Assembly (NCBI RefSeq): GCF_943734655.1
Contig: NC_071355.1
Span: 74,423,449-74,487,448 of the forward strand
Origin: Sabethes cyaneus
Taxonomy: Eukaryota; Arthropoda; Insecta; Diptera; Culicidae
Direction: 5' to 3'
DNA length: 64,000 nucleotides
In this document: piece by piece, positions 1 to 9,186 of the stretch
How the letters are laid out: each line of letters opens with the position of its first letter
Position numbering within the stretch: position 1 is the stretch's first letter
Position numbers and translations under genes: made by a program
Notes under the pieces: model-generated
The model's input: the letters and a program-made list of their open reading frames with translations, nothing else
What the model was told of the DNA's origin: nothing
Database searches by the model: none

Positions 1-34
1 GGAGCAGAAAGATATGTACACCTATTTAGCTTAA
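1..34 (+). CDS. 3' end of an upstream cullin-1-like gene (partial, copy 1)
   Basis: The first 34 bases encode the final ten codons of a cullin (EQKDMYTYLA, then TAA at 32-34). They are identical to the ends of the two complete copies downstream. The C-terminal YxYLA is the hallmark end of the cullin winged-helix (WHB) domain. The following ~570 bases match the 3' flank of copy 2 at 7575-8151 with few changes, so this is a third member of the same tandem array and not a stray match. Nothing can be said about the integrity of the rest of this gene, which lies outside the window. Confidence 0.85.
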   Translation, partial: EQKDMYTYLA

Positions 35-231
35 TTACTATTTAGTTTAATTTAGAGATAAGAATAATATTTTGAAGAAATGCAACGTGAATCTCATATT
101 CATCCTTCATATGCAATTTGAGAAACAGGATCTAGAAAGCAATCCATATTTTTATCTACAATATTTTAAGTATTTTGTATTAGGGATGAATTCGCTCTTT
201 AGAAAGCATTATAAAAACAGTTTAATTATAA

Positions 232-237
232 AATAAA
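232..237 (+). promoter_or_regulatory. Poly(A) signal AATAAA of cullin-like copy 1
   Basis: AATAAA lies about 200 bases after the stop codon. The same hexamer is kept at 7772-7777 and 16570-16575 behind the other two copies, which supports use as the polyadenylation signal. Confidence 0.5.
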
Positions 238-609
238 CAGCTACATTCAGTTCATACTTGCTTTGTCTACTTTTATGATACATAGCCGAATTATCGGTTC
301 TTTGTCGAATCCTAATTTTACCCTAATTCCCCTAATCGATCCGAACATTCGCTAATCGAGCATTTTCGTAGGCAGCGCACATTCACCTCTAGGTCGGATT
401 GGATGCTGACCGTTGCCATCCTTCAGTCTATTGAATTGAAACGAGAAAATGAGTAAAAAATATACATCGTACACTTATTTCCTATTAAAAATTAACTGAA
501 TATACATCCCTTTCTACTATTATATCATATTTTCGAGAAAAAAAAACAATGCTAGTTTAATGATATATTGCGATTTGTTAATCATGCGTTGGTTTCATAA
601 GTCGAATTA

Positions 610-1004
610 CCCAAGCAACACAGCTTGTTATAGAATAATATAACATTACATACATCAGAACTTCTCTATTACCAGAAAAGCGCAAAAAATTGAAGTCTAA
701 TCAAACAACAATTGAAAGAAGTATGTATCAGGTTATTTCATTCCATTTTAAAACGTTATTATAGCATAACCTACAACTTGTTCTTCCAGTAGTTGAGATT
801 TAGTAATGGAGATATAATAAAAACTTTGTTTTGACATGTTGACAAAAACAAACATTATTCATTTGATATGAGCTGTCAAATAAATTCATGTTATCACAAA
901 ACATTTCAAAACCTTAATAATAACGACACATGTTTTCAAAGTACGTTAATAGTACCCTTAAACGACTACTTTCTTTGAAGAACTTGTTTTGTGTGTTACT
1001 TGGG
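610..1004. mobile_element. 395-bp TA-target MITE with CCCAAG(C/T)AACACA inverted termini
   Basis: The left end reads CCCAAGCAACACA and the right end is the inverse, TGTGTTACTTGGG. TA occurs on both sides (608-609 and 1005-1006). The homologous place in unit 2 (8152-8153) is an exact empty site with a single TA, so this is a true insertion with a 2-bp TA duplication, as expected for Tc1/mariner-type elements. No transposase is encoded, so it is non-autonomous. Confidence 0.85.
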
Positions 1005-1016
1005 TATAGTGCCTTT

Positions 1017-1260
1017 GCCCTACCGAAACTGGGTGGGACAACGCGTGACGGGGAAAGAGCAGAAAATAAGGAAAGGAAGATCCATGGAAGCAACGCTTCC
1101 TGGGTTTGAAGACCGTTCGGGTTGAGTTATGTTTATTCACAAATTGTGCGTCTTCCCTCTCTTATCTAATTTTCCGCACTTATCCCATCACGTCTTGTCC
1201 CACTCTGCTTGGATACTACTATTATCACCTCTGATTTCACTACTTTATTCTACTTTGCTT
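1017..1260. repeat. Interspersed repeat with inverted GTGGGACAA...GGGGAAAGAG motif
   Basis: The motif GGGACAACGCGTGACGGGGA near 1036 is repeated in inverted form near 1175-1215 (TTCCGC...CCCATCACGTCTTGTCCCAC). The same module occurs in unit 2 at 8160-8420, and related sequence lies at 9255-9435, 30970-31085 and 57135-57290. It is probably a dispersed MITE family whose edges I cannot set. Confidence 0.55.
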
Positions 1261-1382
1261 GTTCTCCGTCTATCGGAATGACTACCATTATTTTAATTAA
1301 AGGTAGAGGAGCGTTTGATGACGAAGAATGGTCGACTGCATGTTATTGCAAAATTTCAATGTGCGGCCAAAAATATATTGCT

Positions 1383-1468
1383 TAGTTCAATTACTGAGTG
1401 GGACTCTAAAAAACCACACTCTCTCGGTTTGCGCCCAAGTCTAAGAGTCCCATGCAGTAATTGAACTA
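1383..1468. repeat. Short fold-back repeat TAGTTCAATTACTG...
   Basis: An arm of about 25 bases beginning TAGTTCAATTACTGAGTGGG at 1383 is repeated in inverted form at 1444-1468, around a ~36-base loop. A second copy sits in unit 2 at about 8471-8553, so the element predates the duplication. Confidence 0.65.
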
Positions 1469-2801
1469 CCATCATCCGGAGCGAGATTGTGCCAAAAAAT
1501 CACATGTTTTTGTTCTTAAGCTCAGTGTGTACACAATTTAGGAACTAAGTTGATTTAAAACCTGTCAATATATACTAAATTGTTCAATTAACAACTACCG
1601 TAGAGATGGTTTAGTTACAATGAAACCTAATTTTACTGAAAGTGCATGAACTTTGGCACAATCTCACCCCTTCTAGTGGGTGACATTGTGCCAAAAACAT
1701 AAAGTTAAGGTAAATACCTAAACAGTGTTTGCATGTTTATGAACAATACACATAAATATCAGTAGTTCAGTATACTTAGTTCATGGACGGCCCCGTAGTT
1801 CATATGGGGCCGTCCATGAACCAAATGGACTATTAGGGACAGGGGGTCGTCCAAAAATAACACATGATACAAAAAGTATGAACGAAAATAACCCGGGTAG
1901 GTCTGAAATAACTAAAAATGAGTTCGTAGTCAATGTACAGCCTTTATATAGCCAGTAGCGTTTCTGGGGTTAACAAGGAGGAGATATATGGAGGGTGTGT
2001 ATCCTAAGGGGGCATATCTATTTGATCATTTAACACAAGTAACCATTACTTCGTTCGAGAACCCGCGGCCGCATAACATGTGGCCCATCCCACCCCCTCC
2101 CTCTCCTTAAAACTGGCAGGTGCTGGCAGTTTATACAGGGTTATAATTATATATTTGTCTTATATTAGAGTGTTTATTCAAAGCATCTGAAATTTCCAGA
2201 GAAAAAGTAAACATTAGTTTAAATTATTTAGCAGACCTATGATGCTGTTTGCTTCAAAATGGATGATGCAATCTAATCTGTCAAAATATTGTGCTCAATA
2301 GTAAAGAATGTAAGTGTACTGGTGTATACTGACGTATTTTTGTTGTGAATGTGAAATCCACAAATTGGATCGATCATAATAGCTTGGTACAATCTCACCC
2401 CCGTGAAGCTCGAAGAGTACAATGTTTCGAAAAATATTATTTTCGTAATCAAAACTTAACCAATGCATAATAACCTTTCAATACATTGTAAATGATTAGT
2501 TTACATACTTTCAAAATAGGAAGTTGATGCGATTTCTTGTTTGGGTTGGTTTATGCGGGACATTTTTTACAAGCGTTATTTCCGAGTATTTTTGATCGCG
2601 TACTTTGAAACCCTGTTTAGGCTAAATAGTTTGCTAATATTATCTGTGTTCCATTCTAAGTTATGAATAAATATGTTATGTGCATCATCATTTCGGATTA
2701 AGGTCACCAGTTTCTATAGATTTAATAAATTTTTACAAATAAACATTTTTGGTTTTTGGCACCATCTCACCTCCGTGGCACAATGTCACCCCGGATGGCG
2801 G
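1469..2801. mobile_element. 1.33-kb non-autonomous DNA element, ends CCATC(AT)CCGG
   Basis: The left end (CCATCATCCGGAGCGAGATT at 1469) and the right end (CCCCGGATGGCGG at 2789-2801, inverse CCGCCATCCGGGG) form imperfect terminal inverted repeats. Both are followed inward by GTGCCAAAAA-type sequence. GGCACAATCTCACCCC-like blocks recur internally near 1653, 1681 and 2388. Unit 2 goes directly from the TTGAACTAC of the fold-back repeat to GCAATATATTTTTAG at 8556, so this 1.3 kb is absent there. No coding sequence was found. Confidence 0.65.
1779..1821. repeat. Perfect 16-bp hairpin GTTCATGGACGGCCCC
   Basis: GTTCATGGACGGCCCC at 1779-1794 is repeated exactly inverted at 1806-1821 around an 11-base loop. 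It lies inside the 1469-2801 element. Confidence 0.8.
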
Positions 2802-3024
2802 TACCCGATATATTTTTAGCCGCACATCGAAGTTTCGCAATATCATCCAGTCTACCATTCTTCTTCATCAAACGCTCTTCCATCTTCAATAAAAAATGAT
2901 TTACGTTGCACCGCGACAGAGTCAAAGACATGTAAAATAGAAAAAAAGTCTACCATTATAAAAAATAACTAATTCCTGACCTCATTATAAAGGTCAACAC
3001 AACAAAACATGAGGTTGGTCTGAC

Positions 3025-3100
3025 TGTTAGTGTACAGGATGATTGCGGGGCTAGTGTTACGATCCGATTGACTCTAACAGTCTCTTCCCGTCAGTTTGGT
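3025..3100 (-). repeat. Fragment of tRNA-derived SINE (body only)
   Basis: GGGGCTAGTGTTACGATCCG and GACTCTAACAGTCTCTTCC are the antisense body sequence of the SINE seen more fully at 61001-61217 and 30040-30262. The homologous fragment in unit 2 is at 9070-9128. Confidence 0.5.
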
Positions 3101-3916
3101 CATTTGGCCAAACTGACAAATCTTCTGACAGGATTTTTTTTGTTTCATGTCTAGACTTATGCCGATTTTGCTGCTAACTAACACGTAAATTAACGACTAC
3201 TTAGTAAACAATTTATTCCACCTAATTTGGCTTTCTAAACCACAGTGCAACGGCACGTTCACTTCCACAATGGACGTAAATCGCAGCCGGTATTTATTTT
3301 TCACGCAACATGTGCCCATTGATGACTATTTTAGGAGCTTTGCGCTGTTTTGGGATTAACCGGAAATGTTCCGGATTAGGTTACCGCTAGAAGAAATGGC
3401 CAATATCGAATGTGTACAAACACTTACCATGTGACGCCTCAAGCTATACCAGAATTCAAAAACTAGATCAATGGAAGCCAAATCTTCTATCTAGGGTCAT
3501 GTTGGTCATATCTGGATTTGTTTGGGGGTACTCCAAGAACGCTCAGGGAAGTAAATAACACAATGTGCTATATTTTTTATAATGAAATGGCAAGTGTGGC
3601 CTTAGGGATTTAATTTGGCTTGCAAGAATTTATTTTAATAGTTTTAGTGTGATTCAACGTGTCGTATGATGAATTTTAGTTCATGTTCGAAACTGGTCAT
3701 TTCCTAGGGTTCCCGCAGAAGGCCAGAGAAATCCTATGTTTCGTATTTTTTCTAGAAAGTTGAGAAAGCAGTTGCTGAAACGTAGGGTAAGGCACTTATT
3801 TTTAGCAATCTAGTCGTATCACTGATTGTTTTACCTTATTAAAAACGATGCGCTGACTAAGTGGAGGATATCAACGTACCAATCTTCTGACTAGCTCTTA
3901 TTCTTCAAGCTGTTAC

Positions 3917-4026
3917 CACCCAAGCAACGATTTAAGTTGTATCACACTCTTATGATGGTTTTCATAACGAAAATTGAGCATGACAACCACTATAGGAGTG
4001 CAAAAAACTCACATTGTTACTTGGAC
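3917..4026. mobile_element. ~110-bp palindromic MITE (unit 2 copy)
   Basis: The ends CCCAAGCAACGATTTAAG and CATTGTTACTTGG are inverted partners. The interior also folds back (CACTCTTATGATGGTTT against CAACCACTATAGGAGTG). The termini resemble those of the 610-1004 and 36232-38009 elements, suggesting one TIR family. A near-identical copy sits at 11527-11637 in unit 3. Confidence 0.55.
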
Positions 4027-4724
4027 ACTAAAAGTCACTATTATTAAGCTAAATTTTTGATTTGTTACATTAAAAATTGAGGCGCTGGACATAATTTTAA
4101 TCAGTCGGAATGCATTTATTACATCATATTTCTTATTAAAACATGGTAAATCGTGTTTGCATGAATTACATCTATAGTTAAGTGATTCAAGATGATATTC
4201 TTATTAAAAGATTATGAAGATATGAACAGAATACTGCATTTTAAGCTCATTTACCTCCATCCAAAAAAAATCATAGCTTTCTAAAACACGGAGGTCCTAA
4301 AACTTCAAAAAATAAAAATGTATATTTTTGCTTAACAATAATCGTCATTCCGCATTAATTGTGCATACTTAACGTTTGACTCATTTGATCTAGTATTTGA
4401 AAGCAGATTCCTAAACATTCCTGGTATCATGCTAGGTCATGTTAGGCAGATTCAATGGACTACGATTGCTAGTTCTGATTATAGACGATAGTACCTAGTA
4501 TGCATCCCTCACCGTGTTTCAATGACCGTTATTACAAAAGAAAATGAGGTTTCGAAAAGGCAAATGCCAATTGATCTGTATTCCCATCCTACGCCTCTAA
4601 GCAAGCCAAATTAAAAAAAATCGTCGGACAAATTTTTTGGTACACCCTTTAAAAGTTTTAAAGGTTAGATTATTTACCGTTCCATACATACCGAACGACC
4701 GAATATAACCAAGTAAAGCTAAAG

Positions 4725-4997
4725 CAGGGATGCCATATTTTTCTGAAAAGTATCTGCCACTGCTCGAAAACCGGAAAAAACAGCTCGAAATCCGCCAATT
4801 CGAATTTTCTGTTTGAGAAAAAATCTGCACACATTTTCAGGAAGTCTGAGAGATATAAAAGAGCTTCGAACAAAAAACTGCACCAAAGCAATAAAAGGCC
4901 TAAAAACTGCAAATATCTGCAAATTAATTAATGTGATCTGCAAGTCGATTCCGAAAACTTGCAATTTACAGACAAATCTGCCAATCTGGTTACACTG
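4725..4997. mobile_element. hAT-type MITE upstream of cullin copy 2
   Basis: The element starts CAGGGATGCCA and ends TGGTTACACTG, an imperfect hAT-style inverted terminus (CAGGG-TGCCA). The allelic copy at 13528-13799 keeps an 8-bp target duplication (TACTTAAG/TACCTAAG). Here the left duplication has lost five bases. It ends about 107 bases before the cullin start codon, so its inner sequence may contribute to the promoter or 5' leader. Open frames inside it are shared between copies only because the DNA is duplicated. Confidence 0.75.
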
Positions 4998-5103
4998 TAC
5001 CTAAGTTGGATTAACAAAATGGTAGAGCGTTCAGATTTATCTATGACTTTAGTCCAGATAATCCAGTTAATTTAGTCTTTAGTAGATAATTAATTCTTCA
5101 ATT

Positions 5104-7574
5104 ATGCACAGAAGAACCGTTGTGAATAAGAATTTAATGAATGCAGGTAAGGACCCTGCATCCCTGTATATAGTCCCCTGCGACTGCACAAACCTAGTAT
5201 TTTAGCAACTCAGCACACGAGTGTTTTTTATCTATCTTTATCTATTAATCGTGAAACCATAGGTTGGAGTGCGTCCGAATTAACCGGGTTTAAAAGCTTC
5301 GAACAGGAAGAGATCTGGACGGAACTGAAAGATGGTTTAAATCAAATCTACAAGCAGGAAAAAAATATTCCAGCATCCCGTTATATGCTGCTCTATTCGC
5401 ATGTCTACAACTACTGCTCGATTCGGCAAATAAGCGTTCCAGTTGATATGGTAGCGCCAAAATGTGACATACTTATAGGATGCGAGTTGTACGCACGATT
5501 GAAGGAGTTTCTTCAGCACCATGTAATCACCCTACAGGAGTCCGCGAAAGATCTCGTAGACGTGGAATTACTCCATTTTTACACGAAACGCTGGGAACAA
5601 TATCAGTTCTCTAGTAAAGTCCTACATGCTGCATGTGGCTATCTGAATTGTAAGTTTCTGAGACTAGCAAAGTTTGATGGTCTCAAAGACGTGTATGGAC
5701 TTTATCAAACGGCGTTAGTAACATGGCACGAACATCTCTATAAACAGCTTAACAAAAAAGTTACAACTGTAGTGCTGAGGTTGATCGAGTGTGAGCGTAA
5801 CGGAGGAACAATTAATTCAAGATTGATATCCGGTGTTGTAAATTGTTACGTGGCGCTCGGTCTGGACAAAAATTGTGCTTGTGATGATGATGATGATGAT
5901 GATGAAGAGCAAAACCTGCCGGTGTATAAAGAAGGCTTCGAAAATATATTTCTGGAGGACACTGAAGTGTTCTATGCCCGAGAGAGTGCGGCATTCATGC
6001 GGACTAATCCCATTACGGAGTACATGAAGCATGTGGAACAACGCCTGAACGAAGAACAAAAGCGTGTGCAAGTTTATTTACATAAAAGCACACGGGGACG
6101 GCTGACGGAGACATGTGAGCGTGTTTTGATTCAGAAGCACCTAGAGCAGTTTCAGGTGGAATTTCAAATTATGCTAGATTCCGACAAGGACTCCGATATA
6201 CAAAGAATGTATTCACTGGTCGCACGCGTCCCCGATGGTTTGGTTGGACTGAAGCCTATTCTTGAAACACATATTCATAACCAGGGACTGGCGGCAATCG
6301 CTAAGTGCGCCGAAGCGGCTTTAGGTGACCCGAAAATTTACGTCCAGACGATTTCGGACGTTCACAAGAAATATAACGATTTAGTACTTGCCGCATTCAA
6401 TAACGATAATGGTTTTAGGACCATTTTAGACATGGCATGTGGAAAATTCATTAACAGGAATGCAGTTACAGATGCAAATGGAAGCGGTAAAAGTCCCGAA
6501 ATGCTTGCAAAGTATTGTAACCAGTTGTTGAAAAAATCCAGCAAGAATCCAGAAGAAGATGAGCTTGAAGATGCCCTTAATCGAGTGATGGTCGTTTTTA
6601 AGTTCATCGAAGATAAGGATGTGTTTGAAAAGTTCTACAGTAAAATGCTCGCCAAGCGTCTTGTCCAACACACGTCTGCTAGTGATGATGCCGAAGCGTC
6701 AATGATTTCCAAGCTTAAACTGACGTGCGGCTTTGGGTACACTACTAAATTACAGCGAATGATCCAAGACGTAGCAGTTTCAAAAGGTCTCACTGAAAAG
6801 TATAAGCAGCATGTGAAAGAATTTCAGCAAGCGTCCCAATCTACTGGAAATGATATTGATTTCAGTATTCTTGTACTAACGACTAACTCTTGCCCGTTCA
6901 ATCAAAGTGCTACGTTTTCGTTGCCATTTGAGTTGGAGCAGTCTGTCAATCGATTCAATGAATTCTACGTGAAACAACATTCCGGACGAAAACTAAACTG
7001 GCTGTACAACCTGAGTCGCGGGGAGCTTGTTACAAACTGTTTTCGATTGCGATACACTTTTCAGACCAGCACGTTCCAAATTGCTGTTTTATTACAGTAT
7101 AATGAGCAAACAACATGGACGATTCAACAGTTGGGTGAAAATACAGGTATCAAACACGATACTTTAATCCAGGTGCTTCAGCTACTCTTGAAAGCAAAGT
7201 TGCTCATCTGTTCTGACGGCGAAACTAATCTCCAGCTTGGCTCGTGCATTGAACTGAATACTGAGTATAAAAATAAGAAACTTCGAGTTAACATAAACTT
7301 CCCGCTCAAAGTAGAACAGAAGGTAGAGCAAGAAACCACAGACAGATACATTAAGGAGGATCGAAAGATGATGGTACAGGCAGCAATCGTAAGGATTATG
7401 AAGATGCGCAAAACACTTAGTCATACACAGCTGATCGGTGAAGTGCTGAACCAGGTATCGGCAAGATTCAAACCTCAGGTTATAATGATTAAGAAATGTG
7501 TTGACATTCTCATAGATAAGGAATATATCGAGCGAAGCTCGGAGCAGAAAGATATGTACACCTATTTAGCTTAA
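5104..7574 (+). CDS. Cullin-1-like E3 ligase scaffold, array copy 2 (two-exon model, diverged)
   Basis: CUL1-family proteins are rigid scaffolds of SCF ubiquitin ligases. The N-terminal cullin repeats bind Skp1-F-box adaptors, and the C-terminal cullin-homology and WHB domains bind Rbx1 and carry NEDD8. My model is exon 1 5104-5146 (ATG CAC...), a donor GTAAGG at 5147, and a long exon to the TAA at 7572-7574. Two in-phase acceptors exist: AG at 5261-5262 (116-bp intron, better pyrimidine tract and a TTAAT branch-like site) or 5204-5205 (59-bp intron, ~803 aa). The ATG that starts EEIW in copy 3 is missing here, so without exon 1 the first Met would be at 5385, giving 729 aa and losing the first cullin helix. 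The NEDD8-acceptor lysine is codon 7401-7403 in IVRIMKMRK, 56 residues from the end as in human CUL1. Oddities are a run of seven GAT codons (5883-5903, poly-Asp) and many substitutions at residues that copy 3 shares with human CUL1, especially in the Skp1-facing N-terminal half. The frame is intact. Confidence 0.85.
5883..5903 (+). repeat. (GAT)7 microsatellite in coding sequence
   Basis: Seven consecutive GAT codons, then GAA GAG, give an acidic run in copy 2. Copy 3 has NENDLYAEGQ in the same place with no repeat. The insertion lies between cullin repeats, where human CUL1 has a surface loop. Confidence 0.9.
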
Positions 7575-7771
7575 TTACTATTTAGTTTAATTTAGAGATA
7601 AGAATAATATTTTGAAGAAATGCAACTTGAATCTCATATTCATCCTTCATATGGAATTTGAGAAACAGGATCCGCAAAGCAATCCATATTTTTATCCATA
7701 ATATTTTAAGAATTTTGTATTAGGGATGAATTCGCTCTTTAGGAAGCATTATAACAACAGTTTGATTATAA

Positions 7772-7777
7772 AATAAA
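7772..7777 (+). promoter_or_regulatory. Poly(A) signal AATAAA of cullin-like copy 2
   Basis: AATAAA lies 198 bases after the stop and is conserved in place with copies 1 and 3. Confidence 0.5.
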
Positions 7778-8457
7778 CAGCTACATTCAGTTCATACTTA
7801 CTTTTTCTACTTTTATGATGATGCACAGCCGAATTATCGGTTCTTTGTCGAATCCTAATTTTACCCTAATCGCCCTAATTGATCCGAACATTCGCTAATC
7901 GAGCATTTTCGTAGGCAGCGCACATTCACCTCTAGGTCGGATTGGATGCTGACTGTTGCCATCCTTCAGTCTATTGATTTGAAACGAAAAAATGAGTAAA
8001 AAATATACATCGTACACTTATTTCCTATTAAATGTTAACTGAATATACATCCCTTTCTACTATTATATCATATTTTCGAAAAAAAAAAAACAATGCTAGT
8101 TTAATGATATATTGCGATTTGTTAGTCTTGCGTTGGTTTCAGAGGTCAAATTATAGTGCTATTGCCCTACCGAAACTGGGTGGGACAAGGCGTCAAGGGG
8201 AAAGAGCAGAAAATAAGGATAGGTAGATCCATGGAAGCAACGCTTACTGGGTTCGTAGACCGTTCGGGTTGAGTTATGTTTAGTCACAAATTGTGCATCT
8301 TCCCTCTCCTATCTAATGTTCCGCACTTATCCCATCACGTCTTGTCCCACTCTGCTTGGATACTACTATTATCACCTTTACTTTCGCTACTGTCTTCTAC
8401 CGTGCCTATTCTCCGTCTATCGGAATGACTACCATTTGTTAATTAAAGGTAGAGTAG

Positions 8458-8632
8458 GTAGGTAGGTAGAGGTTCAATTGCTGAGTGGGACTTTAACCCA
8501 CACTCTCTCGGTTTGCGCCCAAGTCTAAGAGTCCCACTGGGTAATTGAACTACGCAATATATTTTTAGCCGCAAATCGAAGTTTCGTAATATCATCCAGT
8601 CTTCCAGTTTTCCTCATCAAACGCTCTTCCAC
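8458..8632. repeat. GTAG microsatellite, fold-back repeat and residual TIR in unit 2
   Basis: A (GTAG)n run at about 8455-8470 replaces the left terminus seen in unit 1. The fold-back TAGTTCAATTACTG repeat follows, then the right terminal repeat GCAATATATTTTTAGCCGCA to ~8632. In unit 1 this right terminus (2812-2881) is the inverse of 1311-1382 (AGCGTTTGATGACGAAGAAT...), defining an outer inverted-repeat element of about 1.57 kb. Confidence 0.55.
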
Positions 8633-8782
8633 CTTCAATAAAAAAATGATTTACGTTGGACCGCGATAGTGTCAAAGACATGTAAAACAGAAAAAAAGAC
8701 TACCATTATAAAAAAATAATTAACTCCTGGCCTCATTATAAAGGTCAAAACAACCAAGTATGAGGTTGGTCTAATTGTTAGT

Positions 8783-9058
8783 GCGGCTCGCGACGATGAT
8801 TCCACTGCACAGTGAATCGCCGTTTCCGTACCAGGTATGCGGCTGTATCCCAGGTTAGGGGCGGCATACAACAGCGACTGATCCGGAGCGGACGGCTGAC
8901 TTATGAAACGCTGTGTCTCGCCAGCTATATACAAGACAGCAGCCCTGTCCGCGAGACTAGGCATCGCAGCCCCAGCAAGGCAGTGTGTTTAAACAACTTT
9001 CGCTAGGAGAAATTCAGGAAAGGAACTACAACCGGATAATCGGCATGGAACCAGGTTG
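8783..9058. mobile_element. 276-bp insertion present only in unit 2
   Basis: Unit 1 reads straight through GGTTGGTCTGACTGTTAGTG at 3012-3031. In unit 2 this is interrupted after TAATTGTTAGTG, and resumes after a second TTGACTGTTAGCG, so the insert is bounded by an imperfect target-site duplication of roughly 12 bases. The insert is GC-rich and ends GAACTACAACCGGATAATCG. It looks like a piece of non-LTR element leader, but I cannot name the family. A 64-codon open frame inside it is not supported as a gene. Confidence 0.55.
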
Positions 9059-9069
9059 ACTGTTAGCGT

Positions 9070-9128
9070 ACAGGTAGCTTGCGGGGCTAGTGTTATGATC
9101 CGATTGACTCTAACAGTCTCTTCCAGTG
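9070..9128 (-). repeat. SINE body fragment, unit 2
   Basis: This is the same antisense SINE body as at 3025-3100 (GCGGGGCTAGTGTTATGATC), carried along by the segmental duplication. Confidence 0.5.
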
Positions 9129-9186
9129 CTATATAAAATAGATCTCCAATTTGCTTCTGTTTGACAAATCTTCTGACAGGATGTTG

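Noticed and set aside
4813..5004. Open frame upstream of cullin copy 2, with a near-identical frame at 13543-13806 upstream of copy 3
   Set aside because: It lies inside the duplicated hAT MITE. Conservation is explained by the segmental duplication, and the peptide has no domain.
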